From contig DCQA01000047.1 of NCBI GenBank assembly GCA_002323325.1, positions 1-40,370 on the forward strand: a stretch of 40,370 nt of DNA. The letters are read 5' to 3'. This stretch comes from Coxiellaceae bacterium UBA1530 (GTDB taxonomy: Bacteria > Pseudomonadota > Gammaproteobacteria > Coxiellales > Coxiellaceae). Positions 1-8,008 of this stretch are shown piece by piece (position 1 is the first letter of the stretch; each line of letters begins with the position of its first letter). The notes beneath the pieces are model-generated. The model saw nothing but the letters and a program-made list of their open reading frames with translations, was not told the origin of the DNA and made no database searches. The translations under genes and the position numbers were made by a program.

Positions 1-28
1 CAATTAGATAGCTCTAAGACCATGCGAA

Positions 29-57
29 TTGACATCATTCGCCATCAAAAATAAATT
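29..57 (+). promoter_or_regulatory. Possible sigma70 promoter upstream of the SemiSWEET gene
   Basis: A perfect -35 hexamer TTGACA (29-34) is followed, after 17 bases, by TAAATT (52-57), which matches four of six -10 positions. It lies about 115 bases before the likely start codon and points the right way. The region is AT-rich, so a chance match is possible. Confidence 0.3.
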
Positions 58-173
58 ATACTCTTATAATCAATATGATAGATAATAACTTCAAGTATCT
101 TAAATCATCATTAATAATTGAAAGACCCTGACAACATTGCATATTGATGATAGGTTTCGATAAATTAAATAAA

Positions 174-575
174 ATGATCGAAACCATGGACATACCACGA
201 ATTTCGGAAATCGCTGGGTTTATCGCTAACATTAGTAGCAATGTTGCCTTTATCCCGCAAATTATAAAATCATATCGTCGCAAACAAGTGGAAGATGTCA
301 GTATTGGCATGTTTACCGTACTGTTTTGCACGCAAATCTGCTGGATAGTCTATGCAGTGCCGATTGGGGCAAAAAATCTCTGGATCTCCAGCTTGATTGA
401 AATCGCTTTGTTATTACCCCTTTTCGCTATGTGGTTTTTCTATAAATCCATGGGGAACACCACGGTCTATCAGACCGTCAAAAACAAACTCTTTAAACAA
501 TCTCAAGCCGCCAATCAACCGTACGATGACCTTACTGATCATCCAATGATCTCTCAGCGACAAGACGCTCAGTGA
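174..575 (+). CDS. SemiSWEET/PQ-loop family small sugar transporter
   Basis: Membrane protein of about 133 residues with three predicted membrane segments. It shows the SemiSWEET signature: GFIANISSNVAFIPQ (PQ motif in the first helix), then a basic loop with VEDVSIGMF, and a second helix containing WIVYAV. Family members dimerise to form a sugar channel in the inner membrane; the substrate here is unknown. After the third helix there is a polar tail of roughly 45 residues that the short bacterial family members (about 85-100 residues) usually lack. The start is uncertain: TTG 144, ATG 147, ATG 174 and ATG 186 are in frame and none has a clear Shine-Dalgarno. ATG 186 would give the family-typical N-terminus MDIPRISEIAGF. 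The 3' end overlaps the convergent epimerase gene by seven bases. Confidence 0.75.
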   Translation: MIETMDIPRISEIAGFIANISSNVAFIPQIIKSYRRKQVEDVSIGMFTVLFCTQICWIVYAVPIGAKNLWISSLIEIALLLPLFAMWFFYKSMGNTTVYQTVKNKLFKQSQAANQPYDDLTDHPMISQRQDAQ

Positions 576-1495
576 TTGGAAGGTCGGGACAAAAAATCAG
601 CAAGCTCAGAATCATTAAAAACAAACCCATCGTCTTGCAACCTCTGACTAACGACATGTTGTCCAGAGAGCAATAACTCCTCTCCCATTTGCCCAAATAA
701 CGCTTTCACAACACATCCAGGCAGCGTCATAATACGTGGACGAGACAGACTACGCGATAAGGCTTGCGCAAAATCACGCTGACTGACCACACCTGGAGAC
801 ACAATATTTACAGGGCCAGAACAATCCGGATGTTCAATGATAAATTCTATCGCTCGAACAACATCATCCAGACTCACCCACGACAAGGGTTGCTGTCCGG
901 TTCCTAACACAGCACCTAAACCCATCTTAAAACTCGGCAATAGTTTTTTTAACATACCTCCACTTCGATCAAGCACAACCCCAAAACGACACATCACGAC
1001 CGATAAGCCAGCTTGAATCCCAGGAGAGAGTGCACCCTCCCACTCTATACCGACCTTACTAAGAAAATCAGTTGGCGGTTCAGGGATTTTAGAGGTTTCA
1101 TCAAAGCGAGTCGATTGCTGCATCTCGAGTGACCCAGCAATACCATAAATACCAATTGCGCTAGCATTAATGATTCTAGGCGCCTGATCTCCCAAACGCA
1201 CACAGGCTAATACCAATTGTTCTGTTGTAGATACCCGCGATTGAATAATCTCTGCCTGTCTCTTAGAGCTCCATCGCCCGTCTGCAATATTGGCACCCGC
1301 AAAATTAATAATAACATCACAGCCTGCGACTATATCGTCGCTTAACGAATGCCATGTTACTGTTTCGTAGCGGCCTCCGTATAAGCGATTGAGTTTATTA
1401 AGAGATCTACCCAATACCATAAGATCATGGTGCTCAAAGGCTCTAACAAGCGCTGAACCCACTAAACCTGTTGCACCACTGATTAAGATTTTCAT
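569..1495 (-). CDS. TIGR01777/YfcH-like NAD(P)-dependent epimerase
   Basis: A 308-residue protein of the extended short-chain dehydrogenase fold. The N-terminus MKILISGATGLVGSALVRAF is a Rossmann dinucleotide-binding motif (GxxGxxG). INFAGANIADGRW and the conserved SAIGIYG segment near residue 115 are characteristic of the TIGR01777 (YfcH/SULA) group, and the C-terminal third matches the small DUF1731-type domain (GPVNIVSPGVVSQRDFAQAL). Length agrees with the family (about 300). The cellular substrate of this family is not established. It begins with ATG and has only a weak ribosome site (GAAGAG). It is convergent with the SemiSWEET gene and looks intact. Confidence 0.85.
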   Translation of the reverse strand: MKILISGATGLVGSALVRAFEHHDLMVLGRSLNKLNRLYGGRYETVTWHSLSDDIVAGCDVIINFAGANIADGRWSSKRQAEIIQSRVSTTEQLVLACVRLGDQAPRIINASAIGIYGIAGSLEMQQSTRFDETSKIPEPPTDFLSKVGIEWEGALSPGIQAGLSVVMCRFGVVLDRSGGMLKKLLPSFKMGLGAVLGTGQQPLSWVSLDDVVRAIEFIIEHPDCSGPVNIVSPGVVSQRDFAQALSRSLSRPRIMTLPGCVVKALFGQMGEELLLSGQHVVSQRLQDDGFVFNDSELADFLSRPSNH

Positions 1496-2250
1496 GTTTA
1501 TAACTCTTCGATAACTGTTGATAACACCATACGATTAACGTGTATTGATTTCAAATGATTAAAAGACAAGTTCAACCAAAGAACCCCACTCGCCAAATGA
1601 GGTAGTAGTAAAAGACATTCCTGGTGAAGAAGTCATCGAGAAGAGTTTTTGCACATAAGCAGAGTGATATAGAGTAGCGTTTACGCTCTGGCAAACACTG
1701 CTCGTCTTTCTTTAGTCATAGTTTATCGCTGGAGCATTGTATCGAGCATGGGTGTATGATGACCTCGACCGATGTCATAGATTGTTTTTAATTGCTCGAG
1801 TTAGCTTTGGTTGGTGTATCAATAAACTGAATCCTAGGAAAATAAAAACCTTTATTGACTGACCCTATGAGCATTTTCTTAATGACCATAGATAATTTCA
1901 ACGCATTCAATATGTAATAAGCCGACGCTCCGCTTCTGACTGATCAGAGCATGACGATTTCAAATTAGATACAGCTGTCTTCGGCCTGCGGAGTTATCGT
2001 ATCAGCAAGATTAATAAAAAATATCCGTGGGAAGTGGATTGTCACCATCATACAAAGCGCTTTTACCCAGATTCATTTGACTTTATTATGTATTTTTTAT
2101 CAGTCACTTAGATGAATTCACTCTCGCAAACCTCGGGACTACGATATTTATTATCAAAACGCTATTGCGAAGCACTGCGTCATATATTACCGTACAAATA
2201 CGAAGCAATGCTTCGCTTTAAATCAAAATCAATAATCAGAGGTATGAATA
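1496..2250. other. Gene-free gap of about 750 bases
   Basis: No ORF of convincing length, start and composition was found on either strand. Short frames here are broken by frequent stops and match no family I recognise. The right end holds the presumed marR promoter and operator. A small imperfect hairpin (AGAG-TA-GCGT-TT-ACGC-TCT) lies near 1671-1689 but has no T-run. The gap is long compared with the tight packing elsewhere and may be the remnant of a deleted or decayed gene. Confidence 0.5.
2201..2215. promoter_or_regulatory. Palindrome upstream of marR, candidate MarR operator
   Basis: CGAAGCA-A-TGCTTCG is a perfect 7-base inverted repeat with a one-base centre, 36 bases before the marR start. 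A related half (GCGAAGCACTGC) lies at 2167-2178, 34 bases upstream in the same phase. MarR proteins commonly bind such short palindromes in their own promoters; this role is inferred from position and symmetry only. Confidence 0.4.
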
Positions 2251-2700
2251 ATGATTTATCAGGAACTTAGTGCTATTTGGCGGAAAATTAACCGACAATG
2301 GGGACTACAGGTCGAGCCTGTTTTACGTGATCTTGGATTAACGCACACTGATCGAATGATACTAATGACCGTATCAGTGATACCAGGAGTGAGTAAGACA
2401 GAGATCGCAAACTCGATTAATGTGCAACCGCAAAGTTTAACACGCTCAATAGAGCGATTAGTCCAAAAAGACTTATTAGCTAAAAAGCCGCATGCGCGAG
2501 ATGAGCGTGCCTTGTGTTTTTCTTTAACATCGCAGGCCCAAGAAAAGGTTAAGATGTTAGAAGCGAATAACCAGCGTTTATGGCAAGCTATGTTACGTGA
2601 TTTTGATGAGACTGAACAAGCGCAGTTGGAGAAATCGCTTGGACGTATGTTAAATAATTTATTAAAAGCTAATACATCAACGCAAGATAGGGGGGAATAA
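2251..2700 (+). CDS. MarR family transcriptional regulator
   Basis: A 149-residue protein of typical MarR length. The winged-helix region is seen as GLTHTDRMILMTVSVIPG, then SKTEIANSINVQPQSLTRSIERL (helix-turn-helix) and the wing DLLAKKPHARDERALCFSLT, including the conserved D-R pair. Flanking helices (residues 1-25 and 105-140) form the dimerisation part. The start is supported by CAGAGGT at 2238-2243. Its TAA shares one base with the ATG of the following efflux gene, a classic MarR-efflux pair, so it most likely repressed that transporter in response to a small molecule. The gene appears intact although its partner is frameshifted. Confidence 0.88.
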   Translation: MIYQELSAIWRKINRQWGLQVEPVLRDLGLTHTDRMILMTVSVIPGVSKTEIANSINVQPQSLTRSIERLVQKDLLAKKPHARDERALCFSLTSQAQEKVKMLEANNQRLWQAMLRDFDETEQAQLEKSLGRMLNNLLKANTSTQDRGE

Positions 2701-3875
2701 TGACCACATTTCAACGACGATGCATTATTCTATATGCTTTAATTGCTACACCCTTATCTGGTGCCTGTGTTGATATTTATGTGCCATCGTTACCTGGTAT
2801 TACTCAGCATTTTTCTACAACACAAGCATTAGTTCAATTATCAATTAGCATTTATTTGTTGGGCTATGCGGTGTTTAGTTTATTATTTGGTCCAATTGCA
2901 GATACCTATGGTCGTAAGAAACCGCTTTATTTCGGGGCTATTTTATTTATTATTAGCAGCTACCTCATTACAAAATCATCAGCATTGATTTATTTTTGTT
3001 TTATCGTCTATTACAAGGCATTGCTATTGCTGCGATAGCCTCTGTATCTCGAGCAATTATACCAGATGTATTTGAAGGGAAAACATATCGACATGTGATA
3101 AACATGACAACAATTGCGTGGTCAATCGGACCTATCGTTGCACCTTACATAGGCGGCTATCTTGAGCACTATATTGGGTGGCAAGCATCATTTTATGTGT
3201 TAACAGGTTATGGCGCTATTTTTTTTGTGCTGCCTCCTATTTCTTTTGCCGGAAACATTAAAAAAGAAAAGTACTTTTTCCTCAGCTGTTTTGTTTTCAC
3301 GCTATAAGTCAATGATGTTAAGCCCCATGTTTGTGGGTGCTGCAATGATTTGTGGTTTAGTCTATTCAAGTATTGTCGTGTTTAATACGATGGCGCCTTT
3401 TTTAATACAAGAGGCATTGCATTTCTCTGCGATCACCTATGGGAAGATGGCATTATTGATGGGATTTGCTTTTTTTCTGGGGAATACAGCTAATCGTCTA
3501 CTGAATATCAACCAGCAGTATCGATTGCTTGGTGCATTAGCACTTATGATATCGGGTGTGATAATTGGGCTTTATTTTATGGTAACAGCACCAATGTCCT
3601 TATTGCATATTGTGCTGCCTTCATTTTTGATTATTTGTGCATCAGGCATTGTGTTTCCTTGCATGTACGGTAGTGCGCTTGGACAATTTCCAGCTTTTGC
3701 AGGCACGGTGAGCTCAGTAATGACGTTATTATTTGTGTTGACGGCAAGTGTGACAAGTGCTGTTTGCAGTGGATTAAAGCTACACAGCCAGGTTCCTTTC
3801 ATCCTTTTGCTCACAGTAATTGTTATATTAATTGGCCTGATGTATCGTTTTTTGTTTTTGCGAAAATCAACCTAA
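2700..3875 (+). pseudogene. Frameshifted Bcr/CflA-type drug efflux MFS transporter
   Basis: Three consecutive reading-frame pieces together spell one MFS protein of about 391 residues, the normal size for Bcr/CflA. Piece 1 has the N-terminal signature (GACVDIYVPSLPGI, then the loop GPIADTYGRKKPL). Piece 2 starts at FYRLLQGIA. Piece 3 resumes at LFLLPETLKKK. Adding one T to the T5 run at 2993-2997 restores ALIYF-L-FYRLLQG, and removing one T from the T8 run near 3219-3226 restores GAIF-LCCLLFLLPETL. The two shifts cancel, so all remaining membrane helices are readable. As it stands the gene would give a 112-residue fragment. It is coupled to marR. Real decay is favoured over sequencing error because neighbouring genes are also broken and an A10 run in coaBC is intact. 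Confidence 0.85.
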
Positions 3876-3918
3876 ATATTGTATCTTTTTAATTTTTTCA
3901 TCCCAATATTCTGAGCTA

Positions 3919-3953
3919 AAATGTCCAGGAAAGGAGTCTTTCCATGGACATTT
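3919..3953. terminator. Long hairpin between two convergent broken genes
   Basis: AAATGTCCA (3919-3927) pairs perfectly with TGGACATTT (3945-3953). Inside it GGAAAG (3928-3933) pairs with CTTTCC (3938-3943) around a four-base loop, with a single bulged A at 3944. That is a 15-pair stem. It lies between the ends of the MFS (+) and NmrA-type (-) genes, so a shared bidirectional terminator is the obvious role, although the T-tracts on both sides are short. Confidence 0.5.
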
Positions 3954-3979
3954 CAGCGCAAATAAAAAAAACCTAATCT

Positions 3980-4864
3980 CTAAACTTGACTAGACCACAT
4001 ATTTAAGTGCGATAGATTCCTTTTGATATAGGAAGAAAAGCTCGATGTTGCTTGCCCCATGTAATGGTAATAATCTGAAGAATAGACCTCGCATTCACCT
4101 TGCGACCAAAGATCAAAGGTTTCTAACTGCTGTGTAATACGCTGAGGGGTATATCCGCTTTGCGTTAAGCGACGAGCATAGACAGCTGGGTCCTCCCTGA
4201 CATAAACAATATTTTTATGAAGATAGTGGCTTAACTGCTTAACACAATCACTCATTGAATAGGCTTGTGAGCCTGTTAATGTAACAATGACATTATGCAT
4301 CGAAGACTCTTCAATCGACTTAACGGCAAATAGAGCAATATCATCAACATCGATAAAAGTCACCACACTATCATGAGTGACTGCTGAGATTAACTGTAGC
4401 TCATCTCCACACACAACAGCTGGCAGATAGGTAAATCATGACATAAAAAAATTAGGTCGTATTATTGTGTATGAACAACCGATCGATTGTATCATCGATT
4501 CAATGATTTTTTTTGAGTGTGAAAAAACTGAAGCTTGTTGTTCATCGTACATCGCTGAGATATAGATGATGTGAGAAACAGCACACTGTTTAGCGAGCGA
4601 TATCATCGCTGTTGCGTGCTTCACTTCATCGTCATTTCTAGGCAAAGCTAGATAAAGAATATCCGTATCTTTAATAGCACTCGATAACGCAGATTCGTCC
4701 GCATAGTCAAAACACATCACTTTATCTGAAAAAATATCCACTCGATCAATTTTTTTATTATCACGAACCACGGATTCAATATAAAAAGCATCAGAATGAG
4801 CTAGACACTGAAGAAAAGCAAACCCTGTTTTTCCAGCGGCGCCCAGCACTAATATTTTTCGCAT
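3980..4864 (-). pseudogene. NmrA-like NAD(P)-binding gene interrupted by an in-frame TGA
   Basis: Two ORFs in exactly the same frame (4436-4864, then 3980-4414) make one NmrA/atypical SDR protein of about 294 residues. The first part has MRKILVLGAAGKTGFAFLQCL (GxxGxxG Rossmann motif) and ends at IIRPNFFMS. A TGA (4436-4438) follows, and translation of the next codons continues seamlessly as FTYLPAVVCGDELQLISA. The second part has the family-typical FIDVDDIALFAV and LTGSQAYS segments. So a single nonsense mutation separates the halves; no bases are missing. A downstream GTG at 4414 could restart translation but has no function by itself. TGA recoding is unlikely because other genes here use TGA as stop. 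Confidence 0.85.
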
Positions 4865-4949
4865 AGAGCCCTCATCTCACACCCCATCTTATTCAACTTA
4901 TGATATCTCGTTAGCGATAAATAAGGCATTTATTGATACTCATAATAGC

Positions 4950-5411
4950 CTATAGTTCAGTTTTGTTTGAAATACCGATAAATTTACCTTTACACGCGTC
5001 AGTCGCCCATACCACATTTGTCACGCCTGTATCAGATAAATTGTGTTGATATTCCCATAACGGAGAACGCCATATGGTTTTGCCTTCTTCATTGACACAC
5101 CATACCTCAGCAAGAACTTCATTGAACCCTAAACTACGACGATACGACGTTGTATATGAGATATACCTAATATAAACGCCATTTTCAGCATACACACCTT
5201 TTTGGATACCAGAAAGCGTCATTTTCTCAATATTTGGAGTATGAGTATGGCAGAAACTTACAGAGACTGGCTTTAAGATATTTTTACGTGGCTGTTGAGC
5301 ATAAAAAGTCACCGTCCAAACCGTTTCCGGAGGGTTTTTCGCTCAGTGCACTAACAGAACTAACAGTGCTCACGCCTAACAAAACCATTATAATCAGTTT
5401 TTTACCCTCAT
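4950..5411 (-). pseudogene. Small secreted-protein gene broken by two A-tract shifts
   Basis: The long open frame (4950-5312) encodes 120 residues that I do not assign to a family, with cysteines in FCHTH, VWCVNEE and DACKGK. It has no good start of its own. Upstream, adding one A to the A6 run at 5398-5403 turns an early stop into MRVKKLIIMVLLGVSTVSS, a well-formed signal peptide starting at ATG 5411. Removing one A from the A5 run near 5336-5341 then joins it to the main frame through SENPPETVWTVTFYAQQ. The ancestral product was therefore an exported protein of about 154 residues. The shifts are of opposite sign and both lie in homopolymers, as in the efflux gene nearby. Confidence 0.65.
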
Positions 5412-5645
5412 AAAATGCAGCTCATCAGCACACAAAGAAAACTAAGATATACGTTATGAATAGTATTCTGATAGAAATCATAGACATCGTCTATGACTGT
5501 GTATACGAGAGATATAGAGATAGTCAAGCAACACACAATAAATGATCATCTCGACAACTCATGGAATACATTATAATAACAGCATAACTATTTTTTGGTC
5601 TATAATGACAGTAATTGTGTAAAGAAAAATCCATAGGATAGTATG

Positions 5646-6092
5646 ATGAAAGAAAAATACGCATCACTGATATTAGCCTTATTTTTTCCTATTATAATTT
5701 CCGCTCAAGATGATAGCATGACTGTATCATTTAAAATGGATAGTAATTCGGATGTTGACAGGTTATCTGTGTGGCTATGCGACAGCAATGATGAATACAT
5801 GTCAGGTTATAGTGAGCTATTAACAAAACAAAAGCCATTGATAAAAAAGTCACTGAGTTGTAATAGCTTAGGACTCTACCCTTTTCATCCGAAACACCAC
5901 CCCCCAGATCGGTACGTACAGCCCTCTGCTACAGGCATTAATGTCTTAAATTATTTTCCTGTAAAAACATGTTATGTACAATTTAACAACGATAGTTACA
6001 CCATTCATCCTCAAAGTACTATTACGATTGACCAGAAGGATATTCAATCCAACAACTCAGTGGTCATTAGCTGCAATACGATAAAAAACTGA
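5646..6092 (+). CDS. Hypothetical small secreted protein
   Basis: A 148-residue protein with a clear signal peptide (MKEKYASLILALFFPIIISA, likely cut before QDD). The mature part is about 128 residues with four cysteines (WLCDSN, LSCNS, KTCYV, ISCNT), compatible with two disulfides in the periplasm or outside. I do not recognise the family. ATG 5646 is preferred over ATG 5643 because AGGA at 5635-5638 is then seven bases away. TATAAT at 5601-5606 may be its -10 box. The gene lies beside a second, broken, small secreted-protein gene on the other strand, but the two sequences are not visibly related. Confidence 0.6.
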   Translation: MKEKYASLILALFFPIIISAQDDSMTVSFKMDSNSDVDRLSVWLCDSNDEYMSGYSELLTKQKPLIKKSLSCNSLGLYPFHPKHHPPDRYVQPSATGINVLNYFPVKTCYVQFNNDSYTIHPQSTITIDQKDIQSNNSVVISCNTIKN

Positions 6093-6145
6093 TTTTAATG
6101 TGTTATTCCACATCCGTTATAACTACTAAGCTCGTGACACAATAG

Positions 6146-6322
6146 CTATTTCAACCCATGCCCCTTGTGATGCTCATCTTCTGGTGAATCGATGGTATCT
6201 AAAAGATTATCAACCAGTTGTCTTAATTCGTCGGCGACTTCACGCAAGACTCTCGCATCCGATGCGGTTTTTTTGATTTGAGATTTATCTAGAGTAGCTT
6301 GCTTTGGTTTCTGCTGATCCAC
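6146..6322 (-). CDS. Hypothetical 58-residue helical protein
   Basis: A GTG-started ORF with a good Shine-Dalgarno (AAAGGA, five bases before the start). The protein is charged and mostly helix-forming: a Lys/Gln-rich N-terminus, then TASDARVLREVADELRQLVD with a heptad-like pattern of L and V, and a His-rich acidic end (SPEDEHHKGHGLK). There is no signal or membrane segment. It follows the Smr gene on the same strand after 138 bases and may share its transcript. No family is recognised. It is the only convincing content of the 6093-6460 interval. Confidence 0.5.
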   Translation of the reverse strand: MDQQKPKQATLDKSQIKKTASDARVLREVADELRQLVDNLLDTIDSPEDEHHKGHGLK

Positions 6323-6460
6323 AAATGTCCTTTACCCATCATTGATACGCCCATTTATACGCTAGTGATATTAAAGCAATATTAAATTCGGCGTGTTTCC
6401 CGTCATCTTGTGATCACCCCGATCAAACGATCGGCAGTAAATACTAAGTTGATGTAGCCA

Positions 6461-6961
6461 CTAACGAGAAGATGGTGACTTTAGTAGCACCATCGTAGCA
6501 CCCGTCCCACCTTGTCGCGGTAATGCACTATGAAAAGCAACGACTGCCGGATGTGCTAACAACCAACGACCCGTGAGATTTTTTAGGATGGCCGTGTCAC
6601 CTCCGACGCGACCGCCCTTACCATGGACAATGAGCACACAACGATGCTGAAGATGCTGCTGCCCAGCAACAAACTCACTCAGCATAACTAATGCTTCTTC
6701 TTGAGTTCGACCATGTAAATCACATCGACCTTCAATGGCACATTGGCCTCGTTTTAAGCGTCGCTGCTCTATCTGCGGAAGTGACTTAGGAATATAAGCC
6801 ATATTATCCTCTGGACCAACGTGATGCATATCGGCTAACTCTCGCCAAACCGACACCGTAGCATCAACGCTTTCAGAAGATGAGGTAGAGCGTAGCGATT
6901 CCATGCTTTCTCGAAATAACGCACGTTCACTGTCTGTTAAATTTGTATCTTTTTTTGGCAC
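6461..6961 (-). CDS. Smr-domain protein (SmrA/SmrB-like endonuclease)
   Basis: A 166-residue protein. The C-terminal Smr domain shows the two hallmark motifs DLHG (81-84) and HGKG (113-116), followed by WLLAHPAVVAFHSALPRQGG, which closely recalls the end of E. coli SmrB. Smr proteins cut nucleic acids; SmrB cleaves mRNA at collided ribosomes. The N-terminus PKKDTNLTDSERALFRESM also fits the family. The frame stays open upstream to ATG 7072, but GTG 6961 has a strong ribosome site (AGAGGAG, eight bases away) and gives the expected N-terminus, so I choose it. The gene is divergent from prmB, as smrB is in E. coli, which supports an SmrB-type role; the HGKG form is closer to SmrA. Confidence 0.85.
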   Translation of the reverse strand: MPKKDTNLTDSERALFRESMESLRSTSSSESVDATVSVWRELADMHHVGPEDNMAYIPKSLPQIEQRRLKRGQCAIEGRCDLHGRTQEEALVMLSEFVAGQQHLQHRCVLIVHGKGGRVGGDTAILKNLTGRWLLAHPAVVAFHSALPRQGGTGATMVLLKSPSSR

Positions 6962-7078
6962 TACTGATACTCCTCTTTCTTGATACCTAAACACATTGAC
7001 AAACTCATACCTCGACTTGCACAAAGGCTTGACAGTTGATCTCGCTGCGTTATCCTGCGGGATAATTCTCACCAGGCA

Positions 7079-8008
7079 ATGAACTCCATGTCATCCACTT
7101 CTCGACAGACCATCGAACACCTCTTGAACTGGGCCTTTGACCAATTTGAAGCGGCTGACCTCTACTATGGTCATGGGACCGACAATGCCTGGGATGAAGC
7201 CGTGCAGCTAGTACTCCATGTCATGCAACTTCCCGTGGATAGCGATAAAAACGTTGTATCACAACCGGTCACAACAGAACAACAGCAACGCATCCAAACA
7301 CTCACACATCGTCGTATCGAGACACGTAAACCATTGGCCTATCTCACACAGAAAGCTTGGTTTATGGGGCTGCCCTTTTACGTCGATGAACGTGTACTCG
7401 TACCACGCTCTCCCTTTGCCGAGTGGATTGCTCAACAATGCCAGCCTTGGGTCAAGCCCAATGATGTACATCGTATCTGTGATCTATGCACCGGTAGTGG
7501 ATGTATTGCTATTGCAGCAGCGATGGTATTCCCAGAAGCGAGCATTGATGCCACCGATATTGATACAGATGCACTCGCGGTTGCTGCTATTAACGTCCAG
7601 CAACATCAATTATCCAATCGCGTTTCGCTGATTGAATCGGATGGGTTCAACGCCCTCACCGATCAACGCTACGATTTAATATTGGCAAACCCACCCTACG
7701 TGCCCGATGATGAGATGAAAACACTGCCCGAGGAATATTGCCAAGAACCCTCTCATGCATTACGCGCTGACCAAGAAGGCTTAGCCATTGTTATTCGATT
7801 ACTCTCTGAAGCCACTCACCACTTAACACCTCACGGTATGCTAATGATGGAGGTGGGTAATAGCGACGAACACCTGCAAGCTGTATTTCCTCAAGTGCCT
7901 TTTACCTGGTTAGAGCAAGCTCATGGTGGACACGGGCTGTTTGTTCTGACCTACGACGAGCTTCAACAGCATCAACCTCTATTTAAGGAGCATATTCATG
8001 GCAGGTAA
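7079..8008 (+). CDS. prmB: Ribosomal protein uL3 glutamine methyltransferase PrmB
   Basis: A 309-residue class I SAM-dependent methyltransferase. The SAM site is CDLCTGSGCIAIAAA and the catalytic signature NPPY lies at residues 204-207 (LANPPYVPDDEM), which binds the target glutamine amide. The helical N-terminal domain (about residues 1-90) includes RRIETRKPLAYL as in PrmB/PrmC. The stretch after NPPY (LPEEYCQEPSHALRADQEGL) points to PrmB (uL3) rather than PrmC (release factors), and prmB next to aroC is a common gammaproteobacterial arrangement. It overlaps aroC by 11 bases and probably heads the operon prmB-aroC-asd-coaBC. Confidence 0.93.
   Translation: MNSMSSTSRQTIEHLLNWAFDQFEAADLYYGHGTDNAWDEAVQLVLHVMQLPVDSDKNVVSQPVTTEQQQRIQTLTHRRIETRKPLAYLTQKAWFMGLPFYVDERVLVPRSPFAEWIAQQCQPWVKPNDVHRICDLCTGSGCIAIAAAMVFPEASIDATDIDTDALAVAAINVQQHQLSNRVSLIESDGFNALTDQRYDLILANPPYVPDDEMKTLPEEYCQEPSHALRADQEGLAIVIRLLSEATHHLTPHGMLMMEVGNSDEHLQAVFPQVPFTWLEQAHGGHGLFVLTYDELQQHQPLFKEHIHGR

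Noticed and set aside
56..331. Minus-strand ORF opposite the SemiSWEET gene
   Set aside because: It is antisense to a gene with clear family motifs and shows no family pattern itself.
2259..2714. 151-residue ORF antisense to marR
   Set aside because: It mirrors the marR frame, has no plausible domain, and the marR gene has a proper ribosome site and family motifs.
4436..4438. TGA read as an amino acid (recoded stop)
   Set aside because: TGA ends several ordinary genes here (SemiSWEET, aroC, the CDF gene), and no selenocysteine-type hairpin or conserved catalytic position is evident. A nonsense mutation is simpler.
7218..7631. 137-residue plus-strand ORF inside prmB
   Set aside because: It is an out-of-frame shadow of prmB, whose SAM and NPPY motifs are unmistakable.
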